Assembly: GCF_018332655.1 (NCBI RefSeq)
Contig: NZ_BOQL01000066.1
Span: forward strand, 186,001 to 250,000
Origin: Actinoplanes auranticolor
GTDB lineage: Bacteria > Actinomycetota > Actinomycetes > Mycobacteriales > Micromonosporaceae
Length of the DNA stretch: 64,000 nt
Direction of reading: 5' to 3'
Shown: in pieces, positions 1 to 8,849 of the stretch
How the letters are laid out: every line of letters begins with the position of its first letter
Numbering within the stretch: the stretch's first letter is position 1
Program-made: the position numbers and the translations under genes
The notes under the pieces: model-generated
Told to the model about the DNA's origin: nothing
Databases searched by the model: none
What the model saw: only the letters and a program-made list of their open reading frames with translations

Positions 1-843
1 CGGGGACACCTTGCGGGCGAGCAGCCGGGCGAGCGGCGCGGCGGCGGCCAGGGCGAGGCCGGTCCAGCCGCGACCGGCCCGGGCGGTGAGGGCGCCCTGC
101 AGCGACGGCAGCGCGGTGATGCCCGCACCGACCGCGGCGCGCACGGCCGGCGCGCCCGGTTCGGTGAACAGCCGGGCCTGGGCGCGGCCGTACCTGGTCG
201 CGTACTCGCCGGCGAGCAGGCCGGTCGCCGCCGAACCGCGGGCCGCGACGGCTGCCGCGAGGGCCACGGTGGCGCTCAGTGTCGTGGCCGGCAGGGCGGC
301 GCTGTCGCTGCCGGCCACCTCGCGGCGGGACAGCTCGGTGACCGTGTACGTGTGGGCGGCGACGGCCAGCGCGGCGGGCAGGGCCCGTACCGGATCGCCG
401 GGGGTCGCGCCGAGCAGCACGTCGAGGGCGCGGCAGGCGGCCATGCCCGCCGGCCCGGCCGCGGTGTTCTTGGCCCGCAGGTCATAGGCCCAGACCGCGG
501 CGGCCAGCGGCACGGCTACCGCCAGGGCCCGCGCTCCCCCGGCCTTTCCGGCCACGGCCAGCCCGGCCGCGGTGAGCCCGGCGGCGATGCCCAGCGCCGC
601 CGGGGCCGAGATCCGGCCGGACGGGATCGGGCGCTCGGGTCGTTCGGTGGCGTCGAGCTCGCGGTCGGCCCAGTCGTTGGCGGCCATCCCGGCCCAGTAG
701 AGGCAGACGGAGGCGCCGGCCAGCCCGGCGGTGCGGGCGCCGAGTGTGCCGGCCGCGGCCGCGCCGGCCACGACGTCGCCCGGCACGGACAGCGCCGCCG
801 GGGCCCGGACCAGCTCCGCGAGGGTACGCAGCGGCGCCTTCAT
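1..843 (-). CDS. UbiA-family prenyltransferase (EboC / SCO3242-like), 3' end outside window
   Basis: An open minus-strand frame starts with ATG at 843 and runs off the left edge after 281 codons without a stop. The protein begins MKAPLRTLAELVRAPAALS and has the aspartate-rich UbiA signature NDWADRELD at about residues 57-65, followed by ERPIPSGR, the pattern of intramembrane prenyl transferases; the rest is Ala/Leu-rich and hydrophobic. The start overlaps the stop of the upstream inositol-phosphate synthase gene by 4 bp (ATGA), so the two are translationally coupled. UbiA enzymes move a prenyl chain onto an aromatic or other acceptor in the membrane. The acceptor here is unknown. The pairing matches the actinobacterial Ebo-like arrangement. 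Confidence 0.8.
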   Translation of the reverse strand, partial: MKAPLRTLAELVRAPAALSVPGDVVAGAAAAGTLGARTAGLAGASVCLYWAGMAANDWADRELDATERPERPIPSGRISAPAALGIAAGLTAAGLAVAGKAGGARALAVAVPLAAAVWAYDLRAKNTAAGPAGMAACRALDVLLGATPGDPVRALPAALAVAAHTYTVTELSRREVAGSDSAALPATTLSATVALAAAVAARGSAATGLLAGEYATRYGRAQARLFTEPGAPAVRAAVGAGITALPSLQGALTARAGRGWTGLALAAAAPLARLLARKVSP

Positions 844-1976
844 CGCGTCAGCCCCGCCGTGAACGCCGCCAGAGTGGCCCACTGCTCGGCCAGCGCGGAC
901 GGCCCGGTGCCGAGCGGGTCCTTGAAGAAGAAGCCCAGCTCGCTCAGCGGCCCGGCGCGTCCGGCGCGGTGCGCGGCGGCGGTCAGGCGGGCCAGGTCGA
1001 GCACCAGCGGGGCGGCCAGCGCGGAGTCGCAGCCGTGCCAGGTGAACTCCATCCGCATGCCGGTGCCCAGGAAGCCCTCGAAGGTGACCAGGTCCCAGGC
1101 CGTCTTGAAGTCGCCGATCTCGGCCACGTAGTCGATGCGGCTGGTGCCCTCCGGCTCATAGCCGAGGGCGTCGCCCAGCACCCGCTGCTTGCTGGCCACC
1201 TTGGCGGCGTTGGCGGCGGGGTCGGCCAGGTTCGCGCCGTCGCCCCCGCCCAGCAGGTTGATCCCCGACCAGCTGCGCACCCGCAGGTTGCGCAGCGCGA
1301 ACATCGGCGCCAGCACCGACTTGACCAGCGTCTCGCCGGTCTTGCCGTCGTTGCCCGCGTACGGCACGCCCGCACTCTCGGCCAGCTCGGCCAGAGCGGG
1401 CAGGCGCGCGCCGGTGGACGGGGTGAAGTCGATGAAGGCACAGCCCGCGGTGAAGGCGGCGTACGCGGCCAGCGCACTGGGCGGCAGGACCGGCTCGGGC
1501 CCGCTCAGCGCCTCGGTGAGCGCGGCGAGCGAGGCGTGCGCGGGATGCGGCTCGGGCAGCGGCTCGGTCGTCGACACGTTGATGACCACGATCTGCTCCA
1601 GCTCGTGCCGGACCCGGAACTCGCGCAGGTCGGTGGCGATCCGCTCGGCCGTGCCGGCCTGGGTCGGCGCCGCGGGCAACGGCCGCAGATCGCTGTCGAT
1701 GGCGGTCAGCTCGTCGGCGAGGGCGGCGACCAGCCGTCCGGGCACGACACCGGCGGCCGCGAGGGCGTCGGCCTTCTTCAGCACCGGGGTGGTGACGATG
1801 TCGTGGCCACCGAAGACCAGCTCACCCCACCCGGGCAGGGCGGCGCTGCGCAGCTGGGGCAGCTCGGTGACGCAACCGGTGGGCTCGACCAGGCGGGCCC
1901 GCAGCGCGGTGGCGCCGACCATGGCGGTCACGGCGACAGAGCCGCGTGCGCCGATCAACCAGATTCCCGTGCGCAT
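840..1976 (-). CDS. myo-inositol-1-phosphate synthase-like protein
   Basis: 378 aa. The N-terminus MRTGIWLIGARGSVAVTAM is a Rossmann nucleotide-binding start typical of NAD-dependent inositol-3-phosphate synthases. Later segments (YAGNDGKTGETLVKS near residues 205-220, and SWSGINLLGGGDG) match the catalytic core of that family. It should act in the cytoplasm, isomerising a sugar phosphate to an inositol phosphate or a related cyclitol. RBS-like GGAAGGGAT lies just upstream of the ATG. It is the first gene of a two-gene minus-strand operon with the UbiA gene, which suggests a specialised paralog serving a prenylated metabolite rather than housekeeping inositol synthesis; that role is inferred. 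Confidence 0.85.
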   Translation of the reverse strand: MRTGIWLIGARGSVAVTAMVGATALRARLVEPTGCVTELPQLRSAALPGWGELVFGGHDIVTTPVLKKADALAAAGVVPGRLVAALADELTAIDSDLRPLPAAPTQAGTAERIATDLREFRVRHELEQIVVINVSTTEPLPEPHPAHASLAALTEALSGPEPVLPPSALAAYAAFTAGCAFIDFTPSTGARLPALAELAESAGVPYAGNDGKTGETLVKSVLAPMFALRNLRVRSWSGINLLGGGDGANLADPAANAAKVASKQRVLGDALGYEPEGTSRIDYVAEIGDFKTAWDLVTFEGFLGTGMRMEFTWHGCDSALAAPLVLDLARLTAAAHRAGRAGPLSELGFFFKDPLGTGPSALAEQWATLAAFTAGLTR

Positions 1977-2225
1977 ACGGCATCCCTTCCGACCACAGGC
2001 AGAGACGTACTACCGCTAACACCATGTGTCTTCCGTGTTACGTGAGGCGACGCTAGCCCAGCTGCCGGGACAAAGGAAAGGCTCGATATGAAGAAAGTTC
2101 TCCATCTGCGATCAAAACTTTTCCGTGACCCGTACGAAAGTCGGCCGCGGAATGTGGACGCTCGCGTATGGAGCTGCGGCTCCGGACCATGGCCCGTCCC
2201 GGCCGGCGGCAGTTGACTTCAGGAC

Positions 2226-3038
2226 ATGACAACTTTGGTGCTCGGCGGTACGGGCAAGACCGGCCGCCGGATCGCGTCCCTGCTCACCCGGCGGGGCCTG
2301 CCCGTCCGCATCGGCTCACGCTCGGCGCAACCCCCGTTCGACTGGGACCGCCCGCAGACCTGGGACGCCGCCCTCGACGGTGTGCAGGCCGCCTATCTGA
2401 GCTTCTACCCCGATCTGGCCCTGCCCGGCGCGGCGGAGACGGTCGCCGCCCTGGTGGACCGGGCGGCGGCGCGCGGCGTACGCCGGTTGGTCCTGCTCTC
2501 CGGCCGCGGTGAGCCGCAGGCGGTGGTCAGTGAGAACACCGTACGCCGCTCCGGTCTGGAGTGGACGATCGTGCGGTCCAGCTGGTTCAGCCAGAACTTC
2601 AGCGAGGGCTTCCTGCTCGACGCCGTGCTGTCGGGCGAGCTGGCCCTGCCGGTGGGCGACGCCGCCGAGCCGTTCACCGACGCCGACGACATCGCCGAGG
2701 TGGCGGCCGCCGCCCTCACTGACGCCCGGCACGCCGGGCAGACGTACGAGCTGACCGGCCCCCGCCTGCTCACCTTCGCCGACGCCGCCGCCGAGATCGC
2801 GAAGGCCACCGGCCGCCCCCTGAGCTTCGTCGCGTTGCGGCCCGAGGAGTTCACCGCGGTGCTGCGTGAGCACGATCTGCCCGAGGATCTCGGCGACCTG
2901 TTCCACCTGATCACCGATGGCCGCAACGCGAGCCTGGCCGACGGGGTGCAGCGCGCGCTGGGCCGCCCGCCGCGCGACTTCGCCGACTACGCGCGGGCCA
3001 CGGCGGCCACCGGCGTGTGGGACCGGGCGCTACCGTGA
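2226..3038 (+). CDS. NmrA-like NAD(P)-binding reductase
   Basis: 270 aa. The glycine-rich motif VLGGTGKTGRR at residues 5-15 is the dinucleotide-binding loop of atypical short-chain dehydrogenases of the NmrA/NAD(P)H-binding group. No YxxxK catalytic pair is obvious, as is usual for this subfamily, which includes redox sensors and quinone/ergot-type reductases. The segment RSSWFSQNFSEGF is characteristic of the family. It is followed at once by an AraC-type regulator on the same strand (start 5 bp after the stop), so regulator and enzyme are probably co-transcribed. The substrate is unknown. Confidence 0.8.
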   Translation: MTTLVLGGTGKTGRRIASLLTRRGLPVRIGSRSAQPPFDWDRPQTWDAALDGVQAAYLSFYPDLALPGAAETVAALVDRAAARGVRRLVLLSGRGEPQAVVSENTVRRSGLEWTIVRSSWFSQNFSEGFLLDAVLSGELALPVGDAAEPFTDADDIAEVAAAALTDARHAGQTYELTGPRLLTFADAAAEIAKATGRPLSFVALRPEEFTAVLREHDLPEDLGDLFHLITDGRNASLADGVQRALGRPPRDFADYARATAATGVWDRALP

Positions 3039-3042
3039 CGGC

Positions 3043-3972
3043 GTGGACACCTTGACCGGGCTGCTGGACGGGCCGCGGGCGCGCGGGGCGTTCCTGCTGC
3101 GGTCGCTGCTCGAGCCGCCGTACGCGCTGCGGATCGAGGACGAGGCTCCGCTGACCGTGATGACGCTGGTGCGCGGCACGGCCTGGGTGCTGCCCGATGG
3201 CGGGGAGCCGGTGCTGCTGAGCCCGTACGACGTGGCTCTGGTCCGTGGGCCGGGGCACTACACGGTCGCCGACGATCCGGGCACGCCGTGGCAGACGCTG
3301 ATCGGTCCCGGACAGACCTGCACCACGCTGAGCGGCCCCGACCGGACCGCCACGGTGGATGCGGGCGGACGCACCTGGGGTGACCGCCCGGACGGCGCGA
3401 CGCTGCTGCTGACCGGGACGTACCAGCTGCGCAGCGAGGTCAGCCGGCGGCTGCTCGACGCGTTGCCGGCGCTGCTGGTGCGAGCGGGCGCGGCCGGGCC
3501 GGTGGAGCTGCTCGCGGCCGAGATCAGCCGTCCGGAGCCCGGCCAGGAGCTGGTCCTGGACCGGATCCTGGACCTGCTGCTGGTGGCGGTGGTGCGGGGC
3601 TGGCTGGCCGCGCCGGAGTCCGGGGCGCCGGCCTGGTACCGGGCGCGCAACGACGCCGTGGTCGGGCCGGTCCTGCGGCTGCTGCACGAGGAGCCTGCCG
3701 AGGCGTGGACGGTGGCGGGCCTGGCCCAGCGCTGCGGGGTGTCACGCTCGGCGCTGGCCCGGCGGTTCACCGACCTGGTGGGCGAACCACCGATGAGTTA
3801 CCTGACGACGTGGCGCCTGACCCTGGCGGCGGACCTGTTGCGCGAGCCGGAGGCCACCATCGGGGCGGTGGCCCGCCGGGTCGGGTACGGCAGCGCGTTC
3901 GCCCTGAGCGCGGCCTTCAAGCGCGAACGCGGGATGAGCCCGCAGGAATACCGGCGGCAGGCCGAGGACTAA
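3043..3972 (+). CDS. AraC family transcriptional regulator with cupin sensor domain
   Basis: 309 aa from a GTG start at 3043, chosen because it follows the previous stop closely and begins right at the cupin domain (VDTLTGLLDGPRARGAF). Residues 1 to about 180 form an AraC cupin-type sensor region. The C-terminal ~100 residues contain two helix-turn-helix elements: WTVAGLAQRCGVSRSALARR, then IGAVARRVGYGSAFALSAAF with the family-typical FKRERGMSPQEYRR tail. It should bind DNA and activate or repress nearby genes, most simply the NmrA-like reductase just upstream. Its stop overlaps the 3' end of the convergent kinase gene by 4 bp. Confidence 0.88.
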   Translation: MDTLTGLLDGPRARGAFLLRSLLEPPYALRIEDEAPLTVMTLVRGTAWVLPDGGEPVLLSPYDVALVRGPGHYTVADDPGTPWQTLIGPGQTCTTLSGPDRTATVDAGGRTWGDRPDGATLLLTGTYQLRSEVSRRLLDALPALLVRAGAAGPVELLAAEISRPEPGQELVLDRILDLLLVAVVRGWLAAPESGAPAWYRARNDAVVGPVLRLLHEEPAEAWTVAGLAQRCGVSRSALARRFTDLVGEPPMSYLTTWRLTLAADLLREPEATIGAVARRVGYGSAFALSAAFKRERGMSPQEYRRQAED

Positions 3973-5276
3973 TCCTCGTCGCCCTCCTCCTCGTCATCCT
4001 CGTCCTCGTCCTCGTCGCTCTGCTTCGACTTGCCCTTGCCGCTGGACTTGGTCGCCTTGGCCTTCTTCGTGGCCTTGGCCTTGGCAGTGACCTTGACCTT
4101 GACCTTGACCTTGGCCTTCGCCTTGGGGTTGGACTTGGCCTTCGCGGCCGGCTTGGACGCCACCACAGGCTTCGCGACCGCCGTCTTTCGGCTCACCGGG
4201 CGGTCGGCCGGTGTCCCGGACGGCTTCGGTGCCGGGGCGGCACTCGACGGGCCCGCCGCGGGCGCGGACGGTACGGTCCCCGCCTCGGCCCGGACCGAGC
4301 GCGGAGCCCCCGAGGGCCACCAGGTGAACGACGACATCATCGCCAGCGCCGTGACGGCCGCCGCCACCAGCAGCGCGGAGCGGCGGGGACGGCGGGCACC
4401 GGGTGCCTTCAGGGCGACGGTCGGCGCACCCACCTGGGCCGCGACCGTCGGCAGGGAGAGCGTTTCCGGCGCGGGCAGGCCCACCGCCGCACCGAGGATG
4501 CGGGCCGCCTCGGCCGCGGTCGGCCGGTCCTGCGGGCGCTTGGCCAGGCACCGGCGGACCAGCTCGGCCACCTCGGACGGCAGGCCGGCGATCCGGGGCA
4601 GCGGCGCCGGATCGACGTAGAGGTGGTTGCCGACCATCTGGGTGACCGTCGAGCCGGTCCACGGCAGCCGGCCGGCCAGCGCGCGGTAGAGCAGCAGGCC
4701 GAGCGCGTACACGTCGGTGGCCACCCGGACCGGGCCGCCGTCCAGGCGCTCCGGGGCCAGGTAGGCCGGGGTGCCCAGCACCTCGCCGTCGGTCTCGTCG
4801 ACCGCACCGGCGGCGGCCGAGATGCCGAAGTCGACCAGCTTCACGCCGTCCGGGGTGACCATCACGTTGCCGGGCTTCACGTCGCGGTGCACGACGCCGC
4901 GGGCGTGTGCCGCCGCCAGCGCCGCTGCGACCTGCGCACCGATCCGGGTGGCGGCGGCCCAGGGCAGCGTCCTGCTCTTGAGGAGGTCGTCCAGGGTCGG
5001 GCCATCGACCAGCTCCATCACCACGTACGGGCGGGCCTGGCCGGCCTCGTCGGTGGCCTCGCCGTAGTCGTAGACCTCGACGATGTTGGGGTGCCGCAGC
5101 CCGGCGGCGGCGCGCGCCTCCAGCCGGATGCGGGCCGGCCGCAGGGAGTCCGCCGGGGCGCCGGGAGCCAGTACCTTGACCGCCACGTCGCGGGCGAGCA
5201 CCTGGTCGTGCGCGCGCCACACCTCGGACATGCCGCCGACGCCGAGCCGTTCCCGCAGTCGATACCGATCATCCAC
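3969..5276 (-). CDS. membrane Ser/Thr protein kinase with charged C-terminal tail
   Basis: 435 aa from GTG 5276, the start closest to the kinase fold (VDDRYRLRERLGVGGMSEVW). It has the glycine loop GVGGMSEV, the ATP lysine in VAVKVL, the catalytic loop HRDVKPGNV, DFG and YLAPERL, the full set of an active Hanks-type kinase. A single membrane segment (residues about 305-325, ALLVAAAVTALAMMSSF) follows the kinase domain. The outer part has no PASTA repeats. It is Pro/Ala-rich, then a Lys-Ala/Val-Lys repeat stretch, then a run of almost only Asp and Glu. The DNA here is 6-bp repeat low-complexity sequence. It is divergent from a diguanylate cyclase gene 67 bp away. Confidence 0.9.
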   Translation of the reverse strand: MDDRYRLRERLGVGGMSEVWRAHDQVLARDVAVKVLAPGAPADSLRPARIRLEARAAAGLRHPNIVEVYDYGEATDEAGQARPYVVMELVDGPTLDDLLKSRTLPWAAATRIGAQVAAALAAAHARGVVHRDVKPGNVMVTPDGVKLVDFGISAAAGAVDETDGEVLGTPAYLAPERLDGGPVRVATDVYALGLLLYRALAGRLPWTGSTVTQMVGNHLYVDPAPLPRIAGLPSEVAELVRRCLAKRPQDRPTAAEAARILGAAVGLPAPETLSLPTVAAQVGAPTVALKAPGARRPRRSALLVAAAVTALAMMSSFTWWPSGAPRSVRAEAGTVPSAPAAGPSSAAPAPKPSGTPADRPVSRKTAVAKPVVASKPAAKAKSNPKAKAKVKVKVKVTAKAKATKKAKATKSSGKGKSKQSDEDEDEDDEEEGDED

Positions 5277-5343
5277 GCGAAGGCTGTTCCCACCGGCCCC
5301 ACCGTGAAACCCGGCCACGGGGTTCGAGCCCCGAGCGAGACCT

Positions 5344-6918
5344 GTGAGCATTACATTGCGTTTTGTGAGCATCGAGGTCGCGGAGCTGGAGCTGCGACCG
5401 GTCACCGACTTCCGGGCCACGGCCGCCGCGGCGGCGCCGCTGGAGCACGACGGCGACGAGCGCACCGCGATGCGCGCCCGGCTGATCCGGGCCGACGCGG
5501 CGCTGCGCGAGGGGCGCACGGCCGAGGGCGGCACCCTCGCTCAGCAGGTCAACGCCTGGGCGTTGGAGCGTGGGGACGCGTACGTGCTGGCCTGCAGCCA
5601 CCGCACACTGACGCACTTCCACTATTACATCGGTGACCTGGCCGGCGCCCTCGGACACGCCGTGCAGGCGGTCGCCCACCTCGGTCCCGACGATCCGGCG
5701 GCCGTGCGGGTCCGGCACCTGATGACGCTGGCCGTGGTGCTCGGTGAGGCCGGCTCCCCCGCCGAGGCGGCGAGCCGCTACCAGGAGGCCCTGGCGCTGG
5801 CCGCCACGATGGGTGACCACCAGCAGATGCTGATGATCCTCGGCAACCTGGCCAACCTGGCGACCCAGGAGGGCGACACCGGCACCGCGGCCCGGACGGT
5901 CGAGCGGATGGCCGAGGTGCAGGCGGCAGCCGGGATCGCCCTGGACGGACCGCAGCTCATCACCGTCGCCCGGGTCCGGCTCGCCGACGGGGACCACCGG
6001 GCCGTCGAGGAGATCCTGCGTCCGCTGACCCGGGATCCGGAGTACCGGCACAGCACCAGCGCCGCGTTGCCCGAGGCGATGCTGACGCTCAGTGAGGCGC
6101 ACCGGCTCGCCGGGGAGTTCAGCGCCGCCCAGGCCGATCTGGACGCCGCCCGCCGGCTCGCCCTGGAGCGCGGGCTGCGGGCCACCCAGGCCGCGATGCT
6201 GGAGCAACAGGCCGCCCTGTACGCGGCCATGGACCTGCACCGCGAGGCGTACGACGCCCACGTGGCGTACCACCGGTTCTTCGCCGAGCTGCAGTCCGCC
6301 CAGCGTGATGCCCAGGCCCGCACGCTGCAGGCGGTGTTCGAGGCGACCGAGGCCCGCCGGGTCGGTGAGCACTTCCGCGAGCTGGCCCACCGCGACGCGC
6401 TGACCGGCCTGCACAACCGCCGCTACGCCGACGAGCGGTTGCCGGTGCTGCTCGGTGCGGCGGTGGCGGCGCACAGCCCGCTGGCGGTGGCCATCGTCGA
6501 CCTGGACCACTTCAAGCGGATCAACGACACGCTGTCGCACGACGCGGGTGACCTGGTGCTGCGCCGGGTCGGCCGGCTGCTGACCGAGGCGGTTGCCGAG
6601 CCGGCCTTCGCGGCCCGGCTGGGCGGCGAGGAGTTCCTGCTGGTACTGCCGGGCACCGGCGTGACCGCGGCGACCCTGGTCTGCGAGCGGCTGGCCGCAG
6701 CCCTGCGCGGGCACGACTGGACGCCGATTACCGGACGCCTGCCGGTCACGGCCAGCATCGGGGTGACCGCCACAGCCGACCCACGGGTCACTCCGGCGAT
6801 GCTGCTGTCCCGGGCCGACCGGCACCTGTACGCGGCCAAGCACGCCGGCCGGGACCGGGTGGTCGCCGACGCCGCCGACCGTCCCGGCGACCGGGCACCG
6901 GACCGGGCCCGCGACTGA
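5344..6918 (+). CDS. diguanylate cyclase with TPR-like sensor region (GGDEF)
   Basis: 524 aa from GTG 5344; an in-frame GTG seven codons later is also possible. Residues 1 to about 320 are helical and alanine-rich with TPR-like periodicity (for example SRYQEALALAATMGDHQQ). A short linker leads into the GGDEF domain starting near HRDALTGLHNRRY. The active-site loop is GGEEF at residues 427-431, so cyclase activity (two GTP to c-di-GMP) is expected. No RxxD inhibitory site is seen just before it. No membrane segment is evident, so it is probably cytoplasmic and controlled by protein contacts through the TPR part. It lies head to head with the Ser/Thr kinase gene. Confidence 0.9.
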   Translation: MSITLRFVSIEVAELELRPVTDFRATAAAAAPLEHDGDERTAMRARLIRADAALREGRTAEGGTLAQQVNAWALERGDAYVLACSHRTLTHFHYYIGDLAGALGHAVQAVAHLGPDDPAAVRVRHLMTLAVVLGEAGSPAEAASRYQEALALAATMGDHQQMLMILGNLANLATQEGDTGTAARTVERMAEVQAAAGIALDGPQLITVARVRLADGDHRAVEEILRPLTRDPEYRHSTSAALPEAMLTLSEAHRLAGEFSAAQADLDAARRLALERGLRATQAAMLEQQAALYAAMDLHREAYDAHVAYHRFFAELQSAQRDAQARTLQAVFEATEARRVGEHFRELAHRDALTGLHNRRYADERLPVLLGAAVAAHSPLAVAIVDLDHFKRINDTLSHDAGDLVLRRVGRLLTEAVAEPAFAARLGGEEFLLVLPGTGVTAATLVCERLAAALRGHDWTPITGRLPVTASIGVTATADPRVTPAMLLSRADRHLYAAKHAGRDRVVADAADRPGDRAPDRARD

Positions 6919-7008
6919 CGAACAGGTGACGACGGGGGATTCCCGGACGGCTCACATCGAGTCGTCGCCGAGGTGACGATCCTCCGGGCGAGTCGGCAGG
7001 CTGCCGCG

Positions 7009-7494
7009 TCATCGCCGGTCCGGCGACCGCCGGGGCCCGGGCAGGTGACCGACGGAGAGCGCCGCCACCACCGCTGCGGCGAACGCCTCCCGGTCACCCG
7101 GGGAGCAGCCGTGCTCGGTGGCCGCGTCCGCCGCCGCGGCCCACACCGCGCGCAGCTGCGCCTGGTCGAAGGCGGGCACGGGCCGGTCCGGCACCTGCGC
7201 CAGGTGGCCGGCGCGCGAGCGGCGCCACCGGCCGAGCAGCGCCGCGAGCCGGCCCCCGGGCGCGGGCTCCGGTTCGCCCTCGGCCAGCGAGACCACCGTC
7301 TCGGCGACGAAGCCCAGCACGAACGGCGCCCACCCGTACTGCCGCCCGCCGGGCAGACCGGCCAGGGTCCACGGCTCGATCCGAAACGCCTCCAGCACCG
7401 TCCCCACGTACGGCAGCTCGGCGGGAGCCAGCGCGGCCAGCACCTCGCGGACGACATCCTGCCCGGTCCGCAGAACTTCGTCATCATCGTCCAT
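7009..7494 (-). CDS. hypothetical protein
   Basis: 161 aa from the ATG at 7494, preferred over an upstream in-frame ATG because GGGGACA lies 3-9 bases before it. The sequence is acidic at the start (MDDDDEVLRTGQDVVREVL), then Leu/Ala-rich, with no catalytic motif, signal peptide or clear membrane segment that I recognise. Two short conserved-looking stretches, AELPYVGTVLEAFRIEPW and YGWAPFVLGFVAETVVSLAE, suggest a compact helical fold. It is convergent with the diguanylate cyclase gene and upstream of nothing obvious. The function is unknown. Confidence 0.6.
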   Translation of the reverse strand: MDDDDEVLRTGQDVVREVLAALAPAELPYVGTVLEAFRIEPWTLAGLPGGRQYGWAPFVLGFVAETVVSLAEGEPEPAPGGRLAALLGRWRRSRAGHLAQVPDRPVPAFDQAQLRAVWAAAADAATEHGCSPGDREAFAAAVVAALSVGHLPGPRRSPDRR

Positions 7495-7581
7495 ACTTGT
7501 CCCCGTTCGTCGCATCCGCGCTGACCCTAAGCGTGGCGCGGCGGCCGGGCCACGGTGGTCATTCGTTCGGCGGACGGCGGC

Positions 7582-8754
7582 TCAGGCGGGCTCGAGCGCC
7601 AGGGCGACGGTCAGTTCCAGCAGCCACTGCGGGTCGCGCAGGCGGTCGCCGTACAGCTCGCGCAGCTGCGTCATCCGGTAGCGCACCGTCTGCGGGTGCA
7701 CGAAGAGCGCGGCGGCGACCTCGTCGCGGCGGCCCTGGTGCTGCAACCAGGCGCGCAGCGTCTCGGCCAGCTTGGCCGCCACCGGCTCCTTCTCCCCGGC
7801 CAGCGGGGCCAGCACCTTGGCCCGCAGGTCGGCCAGGGCCTGCGGGTCGGCGGTGACGATGAGCCCGACGAGGTGGTCCTCGGTGTCGACCACCGCTCCC
7901 CCGGCGCTCGGCGCGAACCGGGAGGTCCGCACGGCCCGGGCCAGCGAGTCGCGGGCCTGCAACCAGGGCCGGACCGGTCCGACGGTCGCGCCCCGCCCGG
8001 CCAGCAGCCGCATCAGGTGGATGCGCGACGGGCCCTGGGCGTCCGGGACCAGCAGCACCGAGGTCTCGTCCGGGCCGGCCTCGGCCACCTGCAGGGTGCG
8101 GGCGTCCACCAGGTCGAGCACCGAACGGGCGAACGGCTCGGGCACCAGCACCGCGGTCAGGGTCTGCGGCGGCACCCATTCGGCGCGCTCGGCGGCCGCG
8201 GTCACCACGTGCGCGGGCTCGCCGGCCAGCAGGGCCTGGGCCAGGCGTTCCAGCAGGTGCCGGCGGACCCGGCCGGAGCTGGCCAGCTCGTCGGCGTGCC
8301 CGGCCACGCTGGCCGCGGAGAGCTCGTCGATGTACGCGAAGACCTGCTCGGCGAAGTGCGCGATGGTCGCCGAGTCCTGCCCGGCCCGCACACTGATCGC
8401 GGCCAGCTCACGCCACGCGACCCGGGCCCCCAGCCGGTACGCCGCCAGCAGGGAGTCCAGGCTGCGCCCGTTGCGGGCCTCCCCCCGGCCCAGCGCGTAC
8501 GCGGCCTCCAGGGCCGGGGTCAGCGGTGAGCCGCGCCCCTTGCCGGCCGAGCGCGACACCAGGTTCAGGAAGGTGGCCAGCGCCGCCCGGACCGCCTTCT
8601 CGATCTGCGGGCCGAGCTCGCCGGCGAAGGCCTTCGCGTACGCTGGCACGCCTTCGGTGATCGCCTCCACGGTCTGGGTGGCCACCGCCGGCAGCGCATG
8701 CCGCAGCGGCGCGACCGCCTCGGCGGATAGGCGGAAGTCCTTCACATCACTCAC
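7582..8754 (-). CDS. PucR/CdaR-type transcriptional regulator
   Basis: 390 aa. A helical N-terminal region leads to a C-terminal PucR-type helix-turn-helix (about residues 335-385): LRAWLQHQGRRDEVAAALF followed by HPQTVRYRMTQLRELYG, the signature of this family. The central segment resembles the degenerate GGDEF-like domain common in CdaR/PucR proteins. It is divergent from the reductase/desaturase genes, with a 95-bp shared intergenic region, so it likely controls them and itself. The intergenic region contains the short symmetric element TTCGCTACGAACAA near 8768. Regulation of a fatty-acid desaturase operon by a PucR-type protein is an inference from position. Confidence 0.85.
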   Translation of the reverse strand: MSDVKDFRLSAEAVAPLRHALPAVATQTVEAITEGVPAYAKAFAGELGPQIEKAVRAALATFLNLVSRSAGKGRGSPLTPALEAAYALGRGEARNGRSLDSLLAAYRLGARVAWRELAAISVRAGQDSATIAHFAEQVFAYIDELSAASVAGHADELASSGRVRRHLLERLAQALLAGEPAHVVTAAAERAEWVPPQTLTAVLVPEPFARSVLDLVDARTLQVAEAGPDETSVLLVPDAQGPSRIHLMRLLAGRGATVGPVRPWLQARDSLARAVRTSRFAPSAGGAVVDTEDHLVGLIVTADPQALADLRAKVLAPLAGEKEPVAAKLAETLRAWLQHQGRRDEVAAALFVHPQTVRYRMTQLRELYGDRLRDPQWLLELTVALALEPA

Positions 8755-8849
8755 CGCGACCCCCTTTTGTTCGCTACGAACAATAACCTGCCGTCAAATT
8801 CCCTTGACCGGGTCAGGCATTCGTGCCGAGATCAACGCAGGCTTGAGGC

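Noticed and set aside
2088..2216. Possible 42-aa ORF (ATGAAGAAAGTTCTCCATC...) with AAAGGAAAGG upstream in the divergent gap.
   Set aside because: Its ribosome site is good and its start region is A/T-rich, but the second half is low-complexity Gly/Pro/Trp and there is no sign of conservation. It may be leader sequence of the NmrA-like gene.
5018..5302. Frames antisense or out of frame to the kinase and other genes.
   Set aside because: Codon bias (GC at third positions) and protein motifs support only the frames listed as genes.
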